The notes below the pieces were generated by a model. The model had not been told where the DNA came from, did not search any database, and saw only the letters and a list, made by a program, of their open reading frames with translations. Positions 9,471 to 18,590 of a stretch of DNA of 64,000 nucleotides are shown here, piece by piece. The stretch is from Fimbriiglobus ruber (GTDB taxonomy: Bacteria > Planctomycetota > Planctomycetia > Gemmatales > Gemmataceae): the NCBI RefSeq assembly GCF_002197845.1, contig NZ_NIDE01000003.1, positions 310,001-374,000 on the forward strand. Reading direction: 5' to 3'. Within the stretch, counting starts at the first letter, position 1. Each line of letters starts with the position of its first letter. The position numbers and the translations under genes are program-made.

Positions 9471-9908
9471 ATGCGCCACACCCTTTCGTTCGCGACCGTC
9501 ACCGTGATCATCGGCCTCGCCCCGCTCGCCGGTCGATGCGACGATCCGATTCCGGTAGTGGTGTCCGCACCGCCGGTTCAAGCCGTCGACCTGACGGGGC
9601 GGTGGTCGGGATACTGGATCAGCGACAAGAACGGGCACCAGGGGCCGCTGAACGGTACTTTCGAGAAAGTTTCCTGCGATCAGTACCGGGTCCGGTTCAC
9701 GGGCCGGTTCTGGAAAGTGTTTCCCTTTCTCTATTCCGTCAAATTGAACGTCGTCGAAAACCGAGGCGACACGGTGATTCTGGCCGGCGAAACGAAGCTC
9801 GGGCCGGTCATGGGTACGTTCCGGTACGACGTCACCGCCAGCGCGAACAATTTCGAAGCGAGATTCACTTCCAAGGGCGATCACGGGCGGTTCGTACTCA
9901 GCCGGTAG
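9471..9908 (+). CDS. secreted hypothetical protein, 145 aa
   Basis: A signal peptide (about 1-22) is followed by a Pro/Val linker and a beta-rich domain starting LTGRWSGYWIS, which resembles small lipocalin-like barrels that begin with a G-x-W motif. There is no catalytic motif. It lies 135 bp after the acylphosphatase on the same strand. The function is not recognised; a small extracellular binding protein is possible. Confidence 0.6.
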   Translation: MRHTLSFATVTVIIGLAPLAGRCDDPIPVVVSAPPVQAVDLTGRWSGYWISDKNGHQGPLNGTFEKVSCDQYRVRFTGRFWKVFPFLYSVKLNVVENRGDTVILAGETKLGPVMGTFRYDVTASANNFEARFTSKGDHGRFVLSR

Positions 9909-10304
9909 AGCCGGACGAAAGTGTCCGAAAACTTACGATGCTGGCGCGACTGGTCGTTCGGCGCTGCCTGGTCAGGACGCCGAGTTTTTTCCCTTTTTTC
10001 CCCCACCTCGGGGGTTTGAAACACCACACCGCAAACAAAGGATCACCTGGACCGACGAGTGCGCACCGAGAGGGTGGCCTGCGGACGGCGAATCGGGCAG
10101 TTCGCGTAAGATGTATTGATCGCGAAGATTCTGCTTTCTATTCGTGACACATCGGTTATAGCAATTAGTTGAGCTCTCTCACTTAACATTCCGATGTAAT
10201 TACTGCGAATCACCAAACTACCCGTCCCCGCCAAAGGGGTCGAGTGGCAAGGTGGCGCGACTATTGATCTGCCGGATGTGTACGTCCGACTGCGGGGGTT
10301 AGGG
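9909..10304. other. non-coding stretch
   Basis: No convincing gene. It contains T-runs around 9985-10000 followed by CCCCACCTCGGGG, a weak hairpin that could terminate the preceding gene. Nothing else stands out. Confidence 0.5.
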
Positions 10305-10484
10305 ATGTGGAGTTTCGTTGCGCGCATAACCGCCGGCACCCTCGCCCTCCTGGTGTTCGGCGTCGGCGCGTCACGGTCCCAATCACCGCCCGAACTGCCG
10401 GTCGTTAAGATTCCGGACGTGCCGCTGACGGTCGTCAACATTCCGGACGTGCCGCTGACGGCCGTCACAGTGCCGGACATAGGC
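10305..10484 (+). pseudogene. small secreted repeat protein, split by an insertion sequence (5' part)
   Basis: The ATG at 10305 starts a signal peptide (to about GASRSQS) followed by near-identical 10-residue repeats of the form IPDVPLTxVx. The reading frame is cut at 10484 by the insertion sequence. On the far side, at 11881-11901, an in-frame LTSPAR-stop resumes with the same LT of the repeat. Joined, the parts give an intact ORF of about 66 residues. A longer start at 10278 (GTG) is possible. The function is unknown. Confidence 0.65.
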
Positions 10485-10504
10485 TCCCATAGGCGTCAGG
10501 TTAG
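10485..10504. repeat. terminal inverted repeat, left
   Basis: Twenty bases identical to the reverse complement of 11861-11880. The transposase stop codon lies inside this repeat. Confidence 0.93.
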
Positions 10505-11799
10505 GGAGTAAGGTGTTTGCGCGACAGGAGTTTCAGCGTCGATGCGCGCCGCCGCTTGGGAACACCCATACGATCCATGAACTTTTTGAGATTTGTGATG
10601 ACCAGGTTTAATTGATCCCCCGCGGCGGCGATCGCGATCCGGCTCGCCATCGCGTGGTGCTGGACCTGCTTCCGGGCAGCCGTCTGGTTCACCCCGGTCA
10701 GGGGGCCGCCCCGCAGGAGCATCCCCCACTGGCACACGATCTGGCCGATCAACTTGGCCAGGATCTCGCACTCGACCCGATCCCCCGTCGTCCCCTTCGA
10801 CGCGGCTAATCCGCCGACGCTCTTCCACCCTTTGAAGAGCAATTCGATTTGCCAACGCGCCCGGGACACCATCCACACCTCGACCGGGTTGAGAACCCGG
10901 GCCGGGATGTCGGTCGCGTGGACCGTCCACTCGCACATGACCCGCTGGGCGGGGCTCACCGCTCGCTGCTTGCGGCGGGCGGTCTCGATCACCCGGGCCA
11001 ACCGCTGGGCCACCACCGCGGGCGGACACCGGCGGACGACCAACCGGCACGGGACGGCGTTCGCACCCAGTTCAATGGCCAGATCCCGAGCGTCCTCGGA
11101 CGACCCACTCAGGAACGTGTGGAGGGATTGGGTGCGACCGTCGTAGGTCACGGTGATTCCGGTCGGGACGCGGGAAATCCAGGCAATCCCGGCCGCGTTC
11201 CATGCGGTCAGGCGGTCCGTATCGAAGAGCCCCAAGTCGGCCCGCACGAGGGCTCCCGATGGGGGATCGGGAATCGCCCGGGCGGACGGGTGATCGGACG
11301 GCTTGCCGGCCGACAGGATGAGGCGATCGATGGCTCCGGTGGTCCGCTCCCAGCGGGTGAAGATCTTGACGGCGGCGGCTCCGACCTCCGGCCCGTTCCC
11401 CGTGGTCCCCGGCCGCCGGTCGGCGGCATCGGGCGGAAGGGCGACCGTCGTTCCGTCCTCCGCGTAGGCCCCGGTGAACGTCGTCAGCAGTCGCGGGAGA
11501 ATCGGGGTGGCCGCCAACGCTCGATCGATCGCATGGGCGAGAAGGGACTCCAGGAATGCCCGCCCGCGTTCATTAAACCGGTCGTGGACGGACTGGGGGT
11601 GGACCCCGAGCGCGGCGGCCAATTCGTCCACGGTGGCCGCCGGGTTGTGGGCCCATCCGAACACGACGGCCTGAGCGAACGAGCCGCCGGTAATGGTCCA
11701 GACACGTTGAACGAACTGGGTCTCCCGAGCCAACCGGTCGGCGGTGGCGGTGAACAGAGTCTGCAAGGTCGAAGCGAGGTTTGCTACACTAATCTGCAC
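10501..11799 (-). CDS. IS4-family-like DDE transposase
   Basis: Encodes 432 aa and starts at GTG 11799 behind a good Shine-Dalgarno (AAGGAG, 6-base gap). It catalyses cut-and-paste transposition of its own element. The candidate DDE triad is Asp115 (in AEDGTT), Asp188 (in RADLGLF) and Glu319. The last lies in R315-x3-E319-x6-K326, the R-E-K signature typical of IS4 transposases. An N-terminal helix-turn-helix-like segment (about 55-80, DELAAALGVHPQSVHDRF) probably binds the ends. The gene is full length without frameshifts, so the element may still be active. Confidence 0.9.
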   Translation of the reverse strand: MQISVANLASTLQTLFTATADRLARETQFVQRVWTITGGSFAQAVVFGWAHNPAATVDELAAALGVHPQSVHDRFNERGRAFLESLLAHAIDRALAATPILPRLLTTFTGAYAEDGTTVALPPDAADRRPGTTGNGPEVGAAAVKIFTRWERTTGAIDRLILSAGKPSDHPSARAIPDPPSGALVRADLGLFDTDRLTAWNAAGIAWISRVPTGITVTYDGRTQSLHTFLSGSSEDARDLAIELGANAVPCRLVVRRCPPAVVAQRLARVIETARRKQRAVSPAQRVMCEWTVHATDIPARVLNPVEVWMVSRARWQIELLFKGWKSVGGLAASKGTTGDRVECEILAKLIGQIVCQWGMLLRGGPLTGVNQTAARKQVQHHAMASRIAIAAAGDQLNLVITNLKKFMDRMGVPKRRRASTLKLLSRKHLTP

Positions 11800-11860
11800 G
11801 GGGAACTCCTTTCCGGTCGCAGGAAGCGTGGTAACTTCATGCTATGGAAGGAGTTGCCCT

Positions 11861-11880
11861 CTAACCTGACGCCTATGGGA
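11861..11880. repeat. terminal inverted repeat, right
   Basis: Twenty-base partner of 10485-10504, on the side upstream of the transposase start. Confidence 0.93.
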
Positions 11881-11897
11881 CTGACGTCCCCCGCTCG

Positions 11898-13211
11898 CTA
11901 AATCGACTGCATTTCATCCGGCGGAAGGGGTGTCTCCCCCGGCCCCGGGGTGGCGACCACGTGGCCGTTTTCCTCGACCTTGAGGAACCGCACGCGGACC
12001 TCTGGCCCCTCAATGTGGCGGAGCAGGTGCCGCGGGAGGTAACAGCGGAGGACGATGCTGTTGCCGCGAAACTCCTGGCGGAATATCTCCGCGTGGGCGT
12101 TGAGGTACGCGAGTACCTTGCCGTTCCCGGCGGGCGTCGTCACCTCGGCCGGGGCGAAGTCGGCGGACAGCGCCCCGATCACGGCCTCCTGCAGGTCGGC
12201 CAACCCCTCGCCGGTGAGCCCGCTGATCGCGATCGCCCGCGGGTGGTGGGCCCGGAGAACGTCGACGACCGACCGGTCGGCCACCCGGTCGATCTTGTTC
12301 AGGACCAGGATCGACGGCTTCTTGTCGCAGCCGAGTTCGGTCAACACTTCGTTCACGGCCCGGATCTGCTCCTCGGCCATCGGGTTGCTCGCGTCGACGA
12401 CGTGCAAGAGCAGCCGGGCTTGCCGGGTCTCTTCCAGCGTCGCCTTGAACGAGGCCACCAGCCCGTGCGGGAGCTGCCGGATGAAGCCGACCGTGTCGGA
12501 CAGGAGAACCCGGCCGAAGTCCTTGATGTGCCACTGGCGGGTCCGGGTGTCGAGCGTGGAGAACAGCTTGTTTTCCACGTACACGCCGGCCTTGGTCAGC
12601 GCGTTCATGAGCCGCGACTTGCCCGCGTTCGTGTACCCGACGAGCGAGACGGTGTACTCCTCGCCGCGGCTGCGGACTTCCCGCTCCTTCCGCGCCTGGA
12701 CGTCCGCGAGCCGCTGCTTGAGGTCGCGGATGCGCCCCCCAGCGAGCCGCCGGTCGGACTCGAGCTGTGTTTCGCCCGGCCCGCGGAGGCCGATCCCGCC
12801 CCCCTTCTGCCGGGACAAGTGCGACCACATGTTTTTCAGCCGCGGGAGCGAGTATTCGAGCTGCGCGAGTTCGACCTGCAATCGGGCTTCGAGCGTCTGC
12901 GCCCGGGTGGCGAAGATGTCCAGGATCACCTCGGACCGGTCGAGAACCTTGACACCGACCGCTTTTTCCAGGTTCCGGGCCTGGGCCGGCCCCAGGTCGT
13001 TGTCGAAGACGACCACGTCCGCGCCGGTCGTCTCGACCAACTCCTGAAGTTCCCGGAGCTTGCCCGACCCGATGTAGGTCGCCAGCTGGATGTCCTGCCG
13101 TTTCTGGGTGAGTTCCCCGACCACGACCGCGCCGGCCGACTCGGCCAGCCCGCGGATTTCGTCGCACGGGTCGTCGGTCACCCACGGGCGGTCGGGCAGG
13201 GCGACCGACAC
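11898..13211 (-). CDS. hflX: ribosome-associated GTPase HflX
   Basis: Encodes 437 aa from the GTG at 13211. HflX binds 50S subunits and splits stalled or hibernating ribosomes. An N-terminal HflX domain (with FDNDLGPAQARNLE) and a glycine-rich helical linker (GGGIGLRGPGETQLE) precede the G domain, with G1 GYTNAGKS, G3 DTVGF and G4 NKID. The conserved sequence continues upstream of 13211 in frame (SQERAVLV) with no ATG, GTG or TTG. An ideal Shine-Dalgarno points to an ATC at 13274, which would give 458 aa. The true start is therefore uncertain; the product is not. Confidence 0.93.
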   Translation of the reverse strand: MSVALPDRPWVTDDPCDEIRGLAESAGAVVVGELTQKRQDIQLATYIGSGKLRELQELVETTGADVVVFDNDLGPAQARNLEKAVGVKVLDRSEVILDIFATRAQTLEARLQVELAQLEYSLPRLKNMWSHLSRQKGGGIGLRGPGETQLESDRRLAGGRIRDLKQRLADVQARKEREVRSRGEEYTVSLVGYTNAGKSRLMNALTKAGVYVENKLFSTLDTRTRQWHIKDFGRVLLSDTVGFIRQLPHGLVASFKATLEETRQARLLLHVVDASNPMAEEQIRAVNEVLTELGCDKKPSILVLNKIDRVADRSVVDVLRAHHPRAIAISGLTGEGLADLQEAVIGALSADFAPAEVTTPAGNGKVLAYLNAHAEIFRQEFRGNSIVLRCYLPRHLLRHIEGPEVRVRFLKVEENGHVVATPGPGETPLPPDEMQSI

Positions 13212-13369
13212 GAGAACAGCCCGTTCCTGGCTGACCGAGAATTCCGCCCGCTGGGTTTCGAACGCTTTACTGATGGCGAACTCCTTTTTAATACCTACGC
13301 ACCACTTTACGCGTCCGACCCACCCGACCGCAACGGCGAGATTCCGGCGGCGGTCGGCGGGAAACGAAA

Positions 13370-13408
13370 CCGGCCCGCCCGAACAGTCTGACTGTTCGGG
13401 CGGGCCGG
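13370..13408 (-). terminator. strong hairpin after vWA gene copy A
   Basis: A perfect 19-bp stem with a 1-base centre, starting CCGGCCCGCCCGAACAGTC. It lies 27 bp downstream of the stop of the 13436-17995 gene, between it and hflX. There is no long T-run. The matching hairpin after copy B differs by one compensatory base pair. Confidence 0.8.
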
Positions 13409-13435
13409 AGGTTCACGGTCGAGTCCCGCCGCGGG

Positions 13436-16400
13436 TCAGTTGGTGCCCCCCGGGATCAGGTCGAACTTGGGCACCGGGATGTCCCTGGCCGGGCCGGTGA
13501 AGACCGGCTTGGCCGCCATCACGACATTTTTCCGGTCGGCCGACACCCGGGCCTCGACGCGGAGGCCCGGCATCCCGACCACGGCGCCCATCGCCCGGTT
13601 CTCCCGGACTTCACTCACCAGCGGGATCGCCGCCTGGCGGGCGACCGGGAGACTCTCCACGTCCCCGACCCCGACCCCGGCGAGCATGGTCTTCGGCTTG
13701 CCGACGGCGACCGGTTCGAGGGTCGTGTCGATCCGAGTGGGCTTGTACTCCTCGGCCGGGATGGTGGCCAATTCGGTCCGCGCCCCGGTGTCCAACTGGA
13801 TCACGATCGGCTTCGGGGCCGCCAGGTCGACACTGAAGATCTCGACCGTCTCGCGGTCGGTCCCCTGGTGCCGGGTCACCTTGACCGTCGCCCGGTTCCC
13901 GAGTGGGCGGCCCAGCGCCTTGACCACGCTCACCGTGTACGTCCCGGGGAACGCCTGGGCATCGGTATACAGCTCCGACCGGTTGTCGTCGGCCTGCTCG
14001 AGGATGTCGGACTTGAGGACGCCGCCGCTTGTCGTCCGCCTGTGGGTCGCCGAGCAGACGGCCCCGGTCGGCTCGGCCACGATCAGGTCGAGGTCGGCCT
14101 GCCCCTGGAACAGGAGTTCGACGACCAAGTCCCGGACCTTCTCGCCGGTGACGACCCGGTTCAGGTCGTCGGCCTCGTCCTTGCGGCCGGCGGCGGCGAA
14201 CGTCTTGGCAATGACGGTGACCCGCTTCTTGGCCTGGGCGTGGTAGTCGACGGTGTCGTCGGCCCAGTCCCGTTGGAGCAGGTTGGCGGTCGCCCAGTGG
14301 ACGACGTCGGCCCGGACGTCGGACGCCTTCTCGGCGTACGCCAGGGCGTTGGCGTAGACGGCCGGGTTGTTCGGCTCGAGGGCGGCCGCCCGCTGGCAGT
14401 AGGCGACGGCCTGGGCTTGGTGCCCGAGGTCGCTCTCGGCCCGGGCCGCCTTGAGGAACGTGGTCGGATCCTCGGGGTCGAGGTCGACGGCCGACAGGGC
14501 GGCCCGCTCGACCTCGGCCGGGGCGGCCTGGCCGGCCCGCAGGGCGATGGCCAGGGCGTCGTGGACCCACCAGTCGTTGACCCGGCCCTTCCGCAGGGCC
14601 GCCTTGATCGCCTCGGTCGCGTGGGCATACTCCTTGGCCTCGAACAGGGCGTCGACGGCGGCCACGATGTACTGGGGGTCGGTCAGGGGCCCGCCGATGG
14701 CCTCGTTCCACACCTTCTGGGGGTCGGTCCCGGTCTTCTTGAGCAGGGCCGCGACGTTCTCCTTGGCCGCGTTCATCTTGCCGGCGAACTGGCCCTGCCG
14801 CTCGAGCCCGGGCCCGCCGGCCCCCATCTGCTCGTTCCGCCGGAGCTTGAACGACGGGGTCGTGTGATACCGGCCGCTGCCGCGGATAACAAGGGCCCGG
14901 GACGGCGGGTAGAACCCGAGGGAGTTCAATTGCTTCTGGGTGATCTCGCCGCCCTGCTCGTCCTCGAGCTGGGTTTGGCTGAAGATCTGCTGCTGGACAC
15001 CGCCGATCTGTCGGAGGTCCCACTCGCCGCGGGCGACGACGGACGTCACCAGGGTGATGAGGAACCGGCTCTGGTCGTTCCCTTGGATGCCGAACTGTCC
15101 GGTCAGGCCGCCGCCCTGGAACCCGCCCCGGCCGGCGAACCCGCCGCCCCCTTGGGCCTGGAACCCGCCCTGGAACTGGCCGCCCTGGAATCCGCCCTGT
15201 TGTTGGCCGCCAAACCCGCCGCCGCCGAACCCGCCACCGCCGCCACCAAATCCCCCACCACCAAATCCCCCACCACCAAATCCCCCACCACCGAACCCGC
15301 CCTGGATTTGGCCGCCGAATCCGCCGCCGAACCCGCCGACGCCGCCGATCCCGGCCCCGGCGAACGTGTTGAACGAGGATCCGAAGATGGTGGCCTGCTG
15401 GCCGATGAACTGGAGGTTCTGGCGGAGCGTCTGCGGGTTAACAGACTGCGGGATGCCGATGACAAGTTCACTAACGTCGAACACCCGGGTGACTTTGTCG
15501 TCGTACCGGAGCGAGTACGTCGTCGAGTTCGGCCCGATCTCGATGAACTCGGGCCGCGCGATCCAACTCATGCTCTGGTCGCGGAGGAGGGTGTCGAGGA
15601 ACGCCCCGAGGGGCAACCCGGACAGGTTGCTGGTCGTCTTGATCTTCTCGTCCCCCGGCTTGAAGTCGGCCGGGAACAGGTCGTTGCGGAAGACGAACTG
15701 GAGGCCGTAGTCCTGGAACTGGCCCTCCAGTTCCCTAAGCACGTCGTACAGCGTTCGGTTCGCGATGTCCTTCAGGTTGACCCGCCGGTCGACTTCGCCT
15801 TCGAGAAGGGACTTCATCCGCCGGAACGCCGGGGCGACGTTGTACCCGAGCGAACTGGTGCTGTACCTCTCGGCCCGACTGCCGGTCAGTTCCCGCCAGA
15901 CGCCGGCCGGCGGGAAGTGGACGGGGGGCTCGTCCGGGTACGGGATGAACGACTTCTCGACCTGCATCATGGTGAGCAGGAACCGGTCCTCGCGGAGGCG
16001 GCGGAGTTCGGTCAACTCGCGGAGGTTGGTGGCCGACTGCCCGATCCGGTAGCTGGCGTGGATCTCCGGGGGGATCGACAGCCCGCGGGACACCCGCTCC
16101 TGCCGCATCAGTTCGGCCTCCTGCTGGGCCAACTCGTACCGGGCCTGGATCATCAGTTGCTTGAACGCCCCGATCCGCTGCTCGGTCTGCTTGTCGAGCG
16201 TCTCCTGCTGGTCGAACTCGTTGATGCGGAGCCGGGCGGCCGCCACCCGCTCCCGCTGGGACGCGAGTTGACGCTTGATCTCGGCCCCCTTGAGTTGGAC
16301 CTCCCGCATGGCCGTCTCGAGGTCCTGGGCCAACCGCTGGCGGACGGCCTCGGAGAGTTGGTCGTTCTGGCGGACGCTGTCCCGCTGCCGCTTGAGGTCT

Positions 16401-17995
16401 TCGTAGGCCGAGTCGGGGTCGGTCGCGAGGAGCCGGCGGGTGCGCCGGAGGGTGTCGTCGACAAGGAGCCGGTATTCGCCCTCGAGGACCGACTGGGCGG
16501 CCTTGGCCTGGGCGATCAGATCCCGCTCGGCCGGCGCCGGGGCTTTTAAGGGTGGGGGCACCGGAGCCTGATCAGCCCGAGCCGGTTGTTTCGCGCCCGG
16601 GGCCGGGGCGTCCTTCTCGGCCGGTACGTCCTGAAGTTGTTCGAGCTTGTGCCCTTTAGTCAGCTCGATTTTCACTTTCCTGGCCCCGAGTTCGCCGGCC
16701 TTGATGCGGGCCACGATTTTTAACCCGGCCTTGGCCTCGGTTGATTGGGGGTCGATCTTGGCAGCGGCCTCGAAGTACTTCTCGGCGTGGTCCAGGCGGT
16801 CGGCCCCGATGGCCCAGACGGCGTGGATGTTGAACTCGTCGCGGAACATGCGGAACTGCTCGCTGGCCATGACCAAGGTGCGGTCGGCGGCCAGGAGTGC
16901 CGGGGCGTCCTTGACGGGGGCGGCCCGCCACTGGTCGAGGATGGCGTTCAGGAAGTAGTGATCCGCGTCGGCGGTCGGGAGTCGCTCGGACAGGTCCACG
17001 GTGACGCGAACCCCGGCAACGCGGCCGTCGATGCGGGCGGACACGGTTTGGGGGAGTCCCTTGAGCTTGCCGACGACCAAGGTGGCGCGGTCGGCCCGGA
17101 GTGGGGGGAGGCGGGTCGGGTAGGTCTCGGCCCCGTCGGGTCCGAACGTGGCCTTGTCGGCCCGGAGGACCGGGGTATCGAAGGCGGCCTTGAGTTGAGC
17201 CACGAGGGCGGACCGCGGCTCGCTCCTCTGGCGGACGACGGTCCCGCCGGTCAGCGTGGCCAACCCGTGCAAGTTCTCGGCGCCGATCTTCATTCCGAGG
17301 GGGACGGCGAAGAAGGCGATGTCGCGGTCGGCCAGGCGGTTCCCGAGTTCGACCCGAGTCGTCTCCGTCAGGGCCTTCGCGCTGGCCGCGCTTTTCCCGT
17401 CGCCCAGGTAGAGCAGGATCTGTTGCCGCGCGCCGCCCGGGAACTGGGCAGCTGCTTTCTCAAGACCGGCTTTCAGGTCCACGGCCCCGTATCCGTACTC
17501 GGATTCGTTGAGGCGGGTGAGGGCGGCCTTGACCGGTTCGCTGGTCGGCGGGTGGAACCCGCCGGACAGGGAGCGGGTGGCCGAAGCGTCGTTGATGTTG
17601 ATGGTCCAGACGTCGATCCGGTCATCCACTCCGGCCGCCGCAACGAGGGCGGCGGTGATCGCCCGGGCGTCGTTCAGGACGGGTCCGGCCTGGCTGGCGG
17701 ACGTGTCCACCATGACCAGGATGTCGCGGGGGCGGGGGGCCCGGGCCTCCAGCGTGGGCTTGACCTGCCACGCGAAGATGGTGTCCCCGGACGCCGACTT
17801 GTACGTCAGGGCCGGTTGGTTGGTGAACTTCGTGATGGCCACTTCGGCGGGGGCCGGTGTTCCGGCGGCCCCGCGGGCGGGCGCGGCTGCCGTCCGGGCC
17901 CGGAGGTTACTGAACACGGCGGACCCGACTACGGCCGTCACGGCGGCGAGGCCGAGGGCGGTAGTCAGGAGCCGGAGCCGTCTGACAAAAGTCAT
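13436..17995 (-). CDS. large vWA / coiled-coil / Gly-rich / TPR envelope protein, copy A
   Basis: Encodes 1519 aa. One N-terminal membrane or signal segment (about 9-30) is followed by a von Willebrand A domain whose MIDAS motif D97-T-S-A-S is intact. After it come a helical Q/E/R-rich coiled coil (~480-640), a segment resembling the short beta domain found before secretin-type repeats (~740-860), a Gly-Phe-Gln-rich low-complexity region (~880-960), TPR-like helices (~1040-1250) and a C-terminal beta region. The likely role is an exported scaffold or adhesion protein; no enzyme site is seen. It is nearly identical to the adjacent 18591-23150 gene outside the N-terminal third and Gly-rich region. 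A GGAG lies 11 bases before the ATG. Confidence 0.85.
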   Translation of the reverse strand: MTFVRRLRLLTTALGLAAVTAVVGSAVFSNLRARTAAAPARGAAGTPAPAEVAITKFTNQPALTYKSASGDTIFAWQVKPTLEARAPRPRDILVMVDTSASQAGPVLNDARAITAALVAAAGVDDRIDVWTININDASATRSLSGGFHPPTSEPVKAALTRLNESEYGYGAVDLKAGLEKAAAQFPGGARQQILLYLGDGKSAASAKALTETTRVELGNRLADRDIAFFAVPLGMKIGAENLHGLATLTGGTVVRQRSEPRSALVAQLKAAFDTPVLRADKATFGPDGAETYPTRLPPLRADRATLVVGKLKGLPQTVSARIDGRVAGVRVTVDLSERLPTADADHYFLNAILDQWRAAPVKDAPALLAADRTLVMASEQFRMFRDEFNIHAVWAIGADRLDHAEKYFEAAAKIDPQSTEAKAGLKIVARIKAGELGARKVKIELTKGHKLEQLQDVPAEKDAPAPGAKQPARADQAPVPPPLKAPAPAERDLIAQAKAAQSVLEGEYRLLVDDTLRRTRRLLATDPDSAYEDLKRQRDSVRQNDQLSEAVRQRLAQDLETAMREVQLKGAEIKRQLASQRERVAAARLRINEFDQQETLDKQTEQRIGAFKQLMIQARYELAQQEAELMRQERVSRGLSIPPEIHASYRIGQSATNLRELTELRRLREDRFLLTMMQVEKSFIPYPDEPPVHFPPAGVWRELTGSRAERYSTSSLGYNVAPAFRRMKSLLEGEVDRRVNLKDIANRTLYDVLRELEGQFQDYGLQFVFRNDLFPADFKPGDEKIKTTSNLSGLPLGAFLDTLLRDQSMSWIARPEFIEIGPNSTTYSLRYDDKVTRVFDVSELVIGIPQSVNPQTLRQNLQFIGQQATIFGSSFNTFAGAGIGGVGGFGGGFGGQIQGGFGGGGFGGGGFGGGGFGGGGGGFGGGGFGGQQQGGFQGGQFQGGFQAQGGGGFAGRGGFQGGGLTGQFGIQGNDQSRFLITLVTSVVARGEWDLRQIGGVQQQIFSQTQLEDEQGGEITQKQLNSLGFYPPSRALVIRGSGRYHTTPSFKLRRNEQMGAGGPGLERQGQFAGKMNAAKENVAALLKKTGTDPQKVWNEAIGGPLTDPQYIVAAVDALFEAKEYAHATEAIKAALRKGRVNDWWVHDALAIALRAGQAAPAEVERAALSAVDLDPEDPTTFLKAARAESDLGHQAQAVAYCQRAAALEPNNPAVYANALAYAEKASDVRADVVHWATANLLQRDWADDTVDYHAQAKKRVTVIAKTFAAAGRKDEADDLNRVVTGEKVRDLVVELLFQGQADLDLIVAEPTGAVCSATHRRTTSGGVLKSDILEQADDNRSELYTDAQAFPGTYTVSVVKALGRPLGNRATVKVTRHQGTDRETVEIFSVDLAAPKPIVIQLDTGARTELATIPAEEYKPTRIDTTLEPVAVGKPKTMLAGVGVGDVESLPVARQAAIPLVSEVRENRAMGAVVGMPGLRVEARVSADRKNVVMAAKPVFTGPARDIPVPKFDLIPGGTN

Positions 17996-18524
17996 CGCTC
18001 GAGCACTCCAGAGGGAAAGAAGCCGGAGGCGGGGCGAGATCCCCCGGTCGGAAAAAAAGGGCGATACGACAGCTAAAGAAGGCAGGCGGTAGAACCGCCG
18101 TGCCCTCTAACTTGTTCAGCGGACTGAGTGTTACAAGCGGCTATTTCGGCAGCGACCTTGTCGGCGCAGGCGGGCCACCTGTCGAAAGCCGGAAGTCGAT
18201 CGATTCGGTCGGAAACGAAGATTGTTTCGTGGTGTACCGCTGCTTCTACGGGCGAGTCGTCGCGTCGCGAGGAAGTGAATTAATTTTAATGTTAGATTCC
18301 CTGTCGCTGCCAGAAGAATTTGCCGCGAAATCGACGCCCTAACTTGTGACGTGCGGGTACGATCGAAAAACTCGGACCGATCCTCCCACCCGCGCGGGAT
18401 CTTTTAGGAACGCGAAAAATCAGACGTGCCCGGTCCCGGCTGAACGAAAGCTCTCGCCATAAAATTCCCCACTCTCCTCGCCCCGAATTCCCGCGGAAAG
18501 GGAATCGGTGGATGGGAAACGAAA
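17996..18524. other. intergenic region between the twin vWA genes
   Basis: About 530 bp that should hold the promoter of copy A. It is less GC-rich around 18200-18330. A plus-strand ORF (18100-18342, 80 codons) has no ribosome site or recognisable sequence and is not called. The motif AATTTGCCGCGAAA near 18317 has a close counterpart near 23270 upstream of copy B. Confidence 0.45.
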
Positions 18525-18563
18525 CCGGCCCGCCCGAGCAGTCTGACTGCTCGGGCGGGCCGG
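18525..18563 (-). terminator. strong hairpin after vWA gene copy B
   Basis: A perfect 19-bp stem, CCGGCCCGCCCGAGCAGTC with its complement and a 1-base centre, 27 bp after the stop of copy B. It differs from the 13370-13408 hairpin by an A-T to G-C change made on both arms. Confidence 0.8.
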
Positions 18564-18590
18564 AGGCTCACGGTCGCGTCCCGCCGCGGG

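Larger units (their letters stand above)
10485..11880 (-). mobile_element. IS4-family-like insertion sequence, 1396 bp
   Basis: Bounded by perfect 20-bp terminal inverted repeats at 10485-10504 and 11861-11880 (outermost bases TCCCATAGGCGTCAGG). The transposase fills nearly the whole element. No target-site duplication is visible. The element disrupts a small repeat-protein gene and ends 17 bp before the end of hflX on the other side. Confidence 0.93.

Noticed and set aside
13868-16549. An 893-codon plus-strand ORF and similar long ones at 19029-20906 and 21072-23126
   Set aside because: They lie opposite the twin vWA genes. GC-rich codon bias makes long shadow frames; the products are low complexity and lack ribosome sites.
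18100-18342. 80-codon plus-strand ORF between the twin genes
   Set aside because: No ribosome site, no recognisable sequence, and it covers the likely promoter of copy A.
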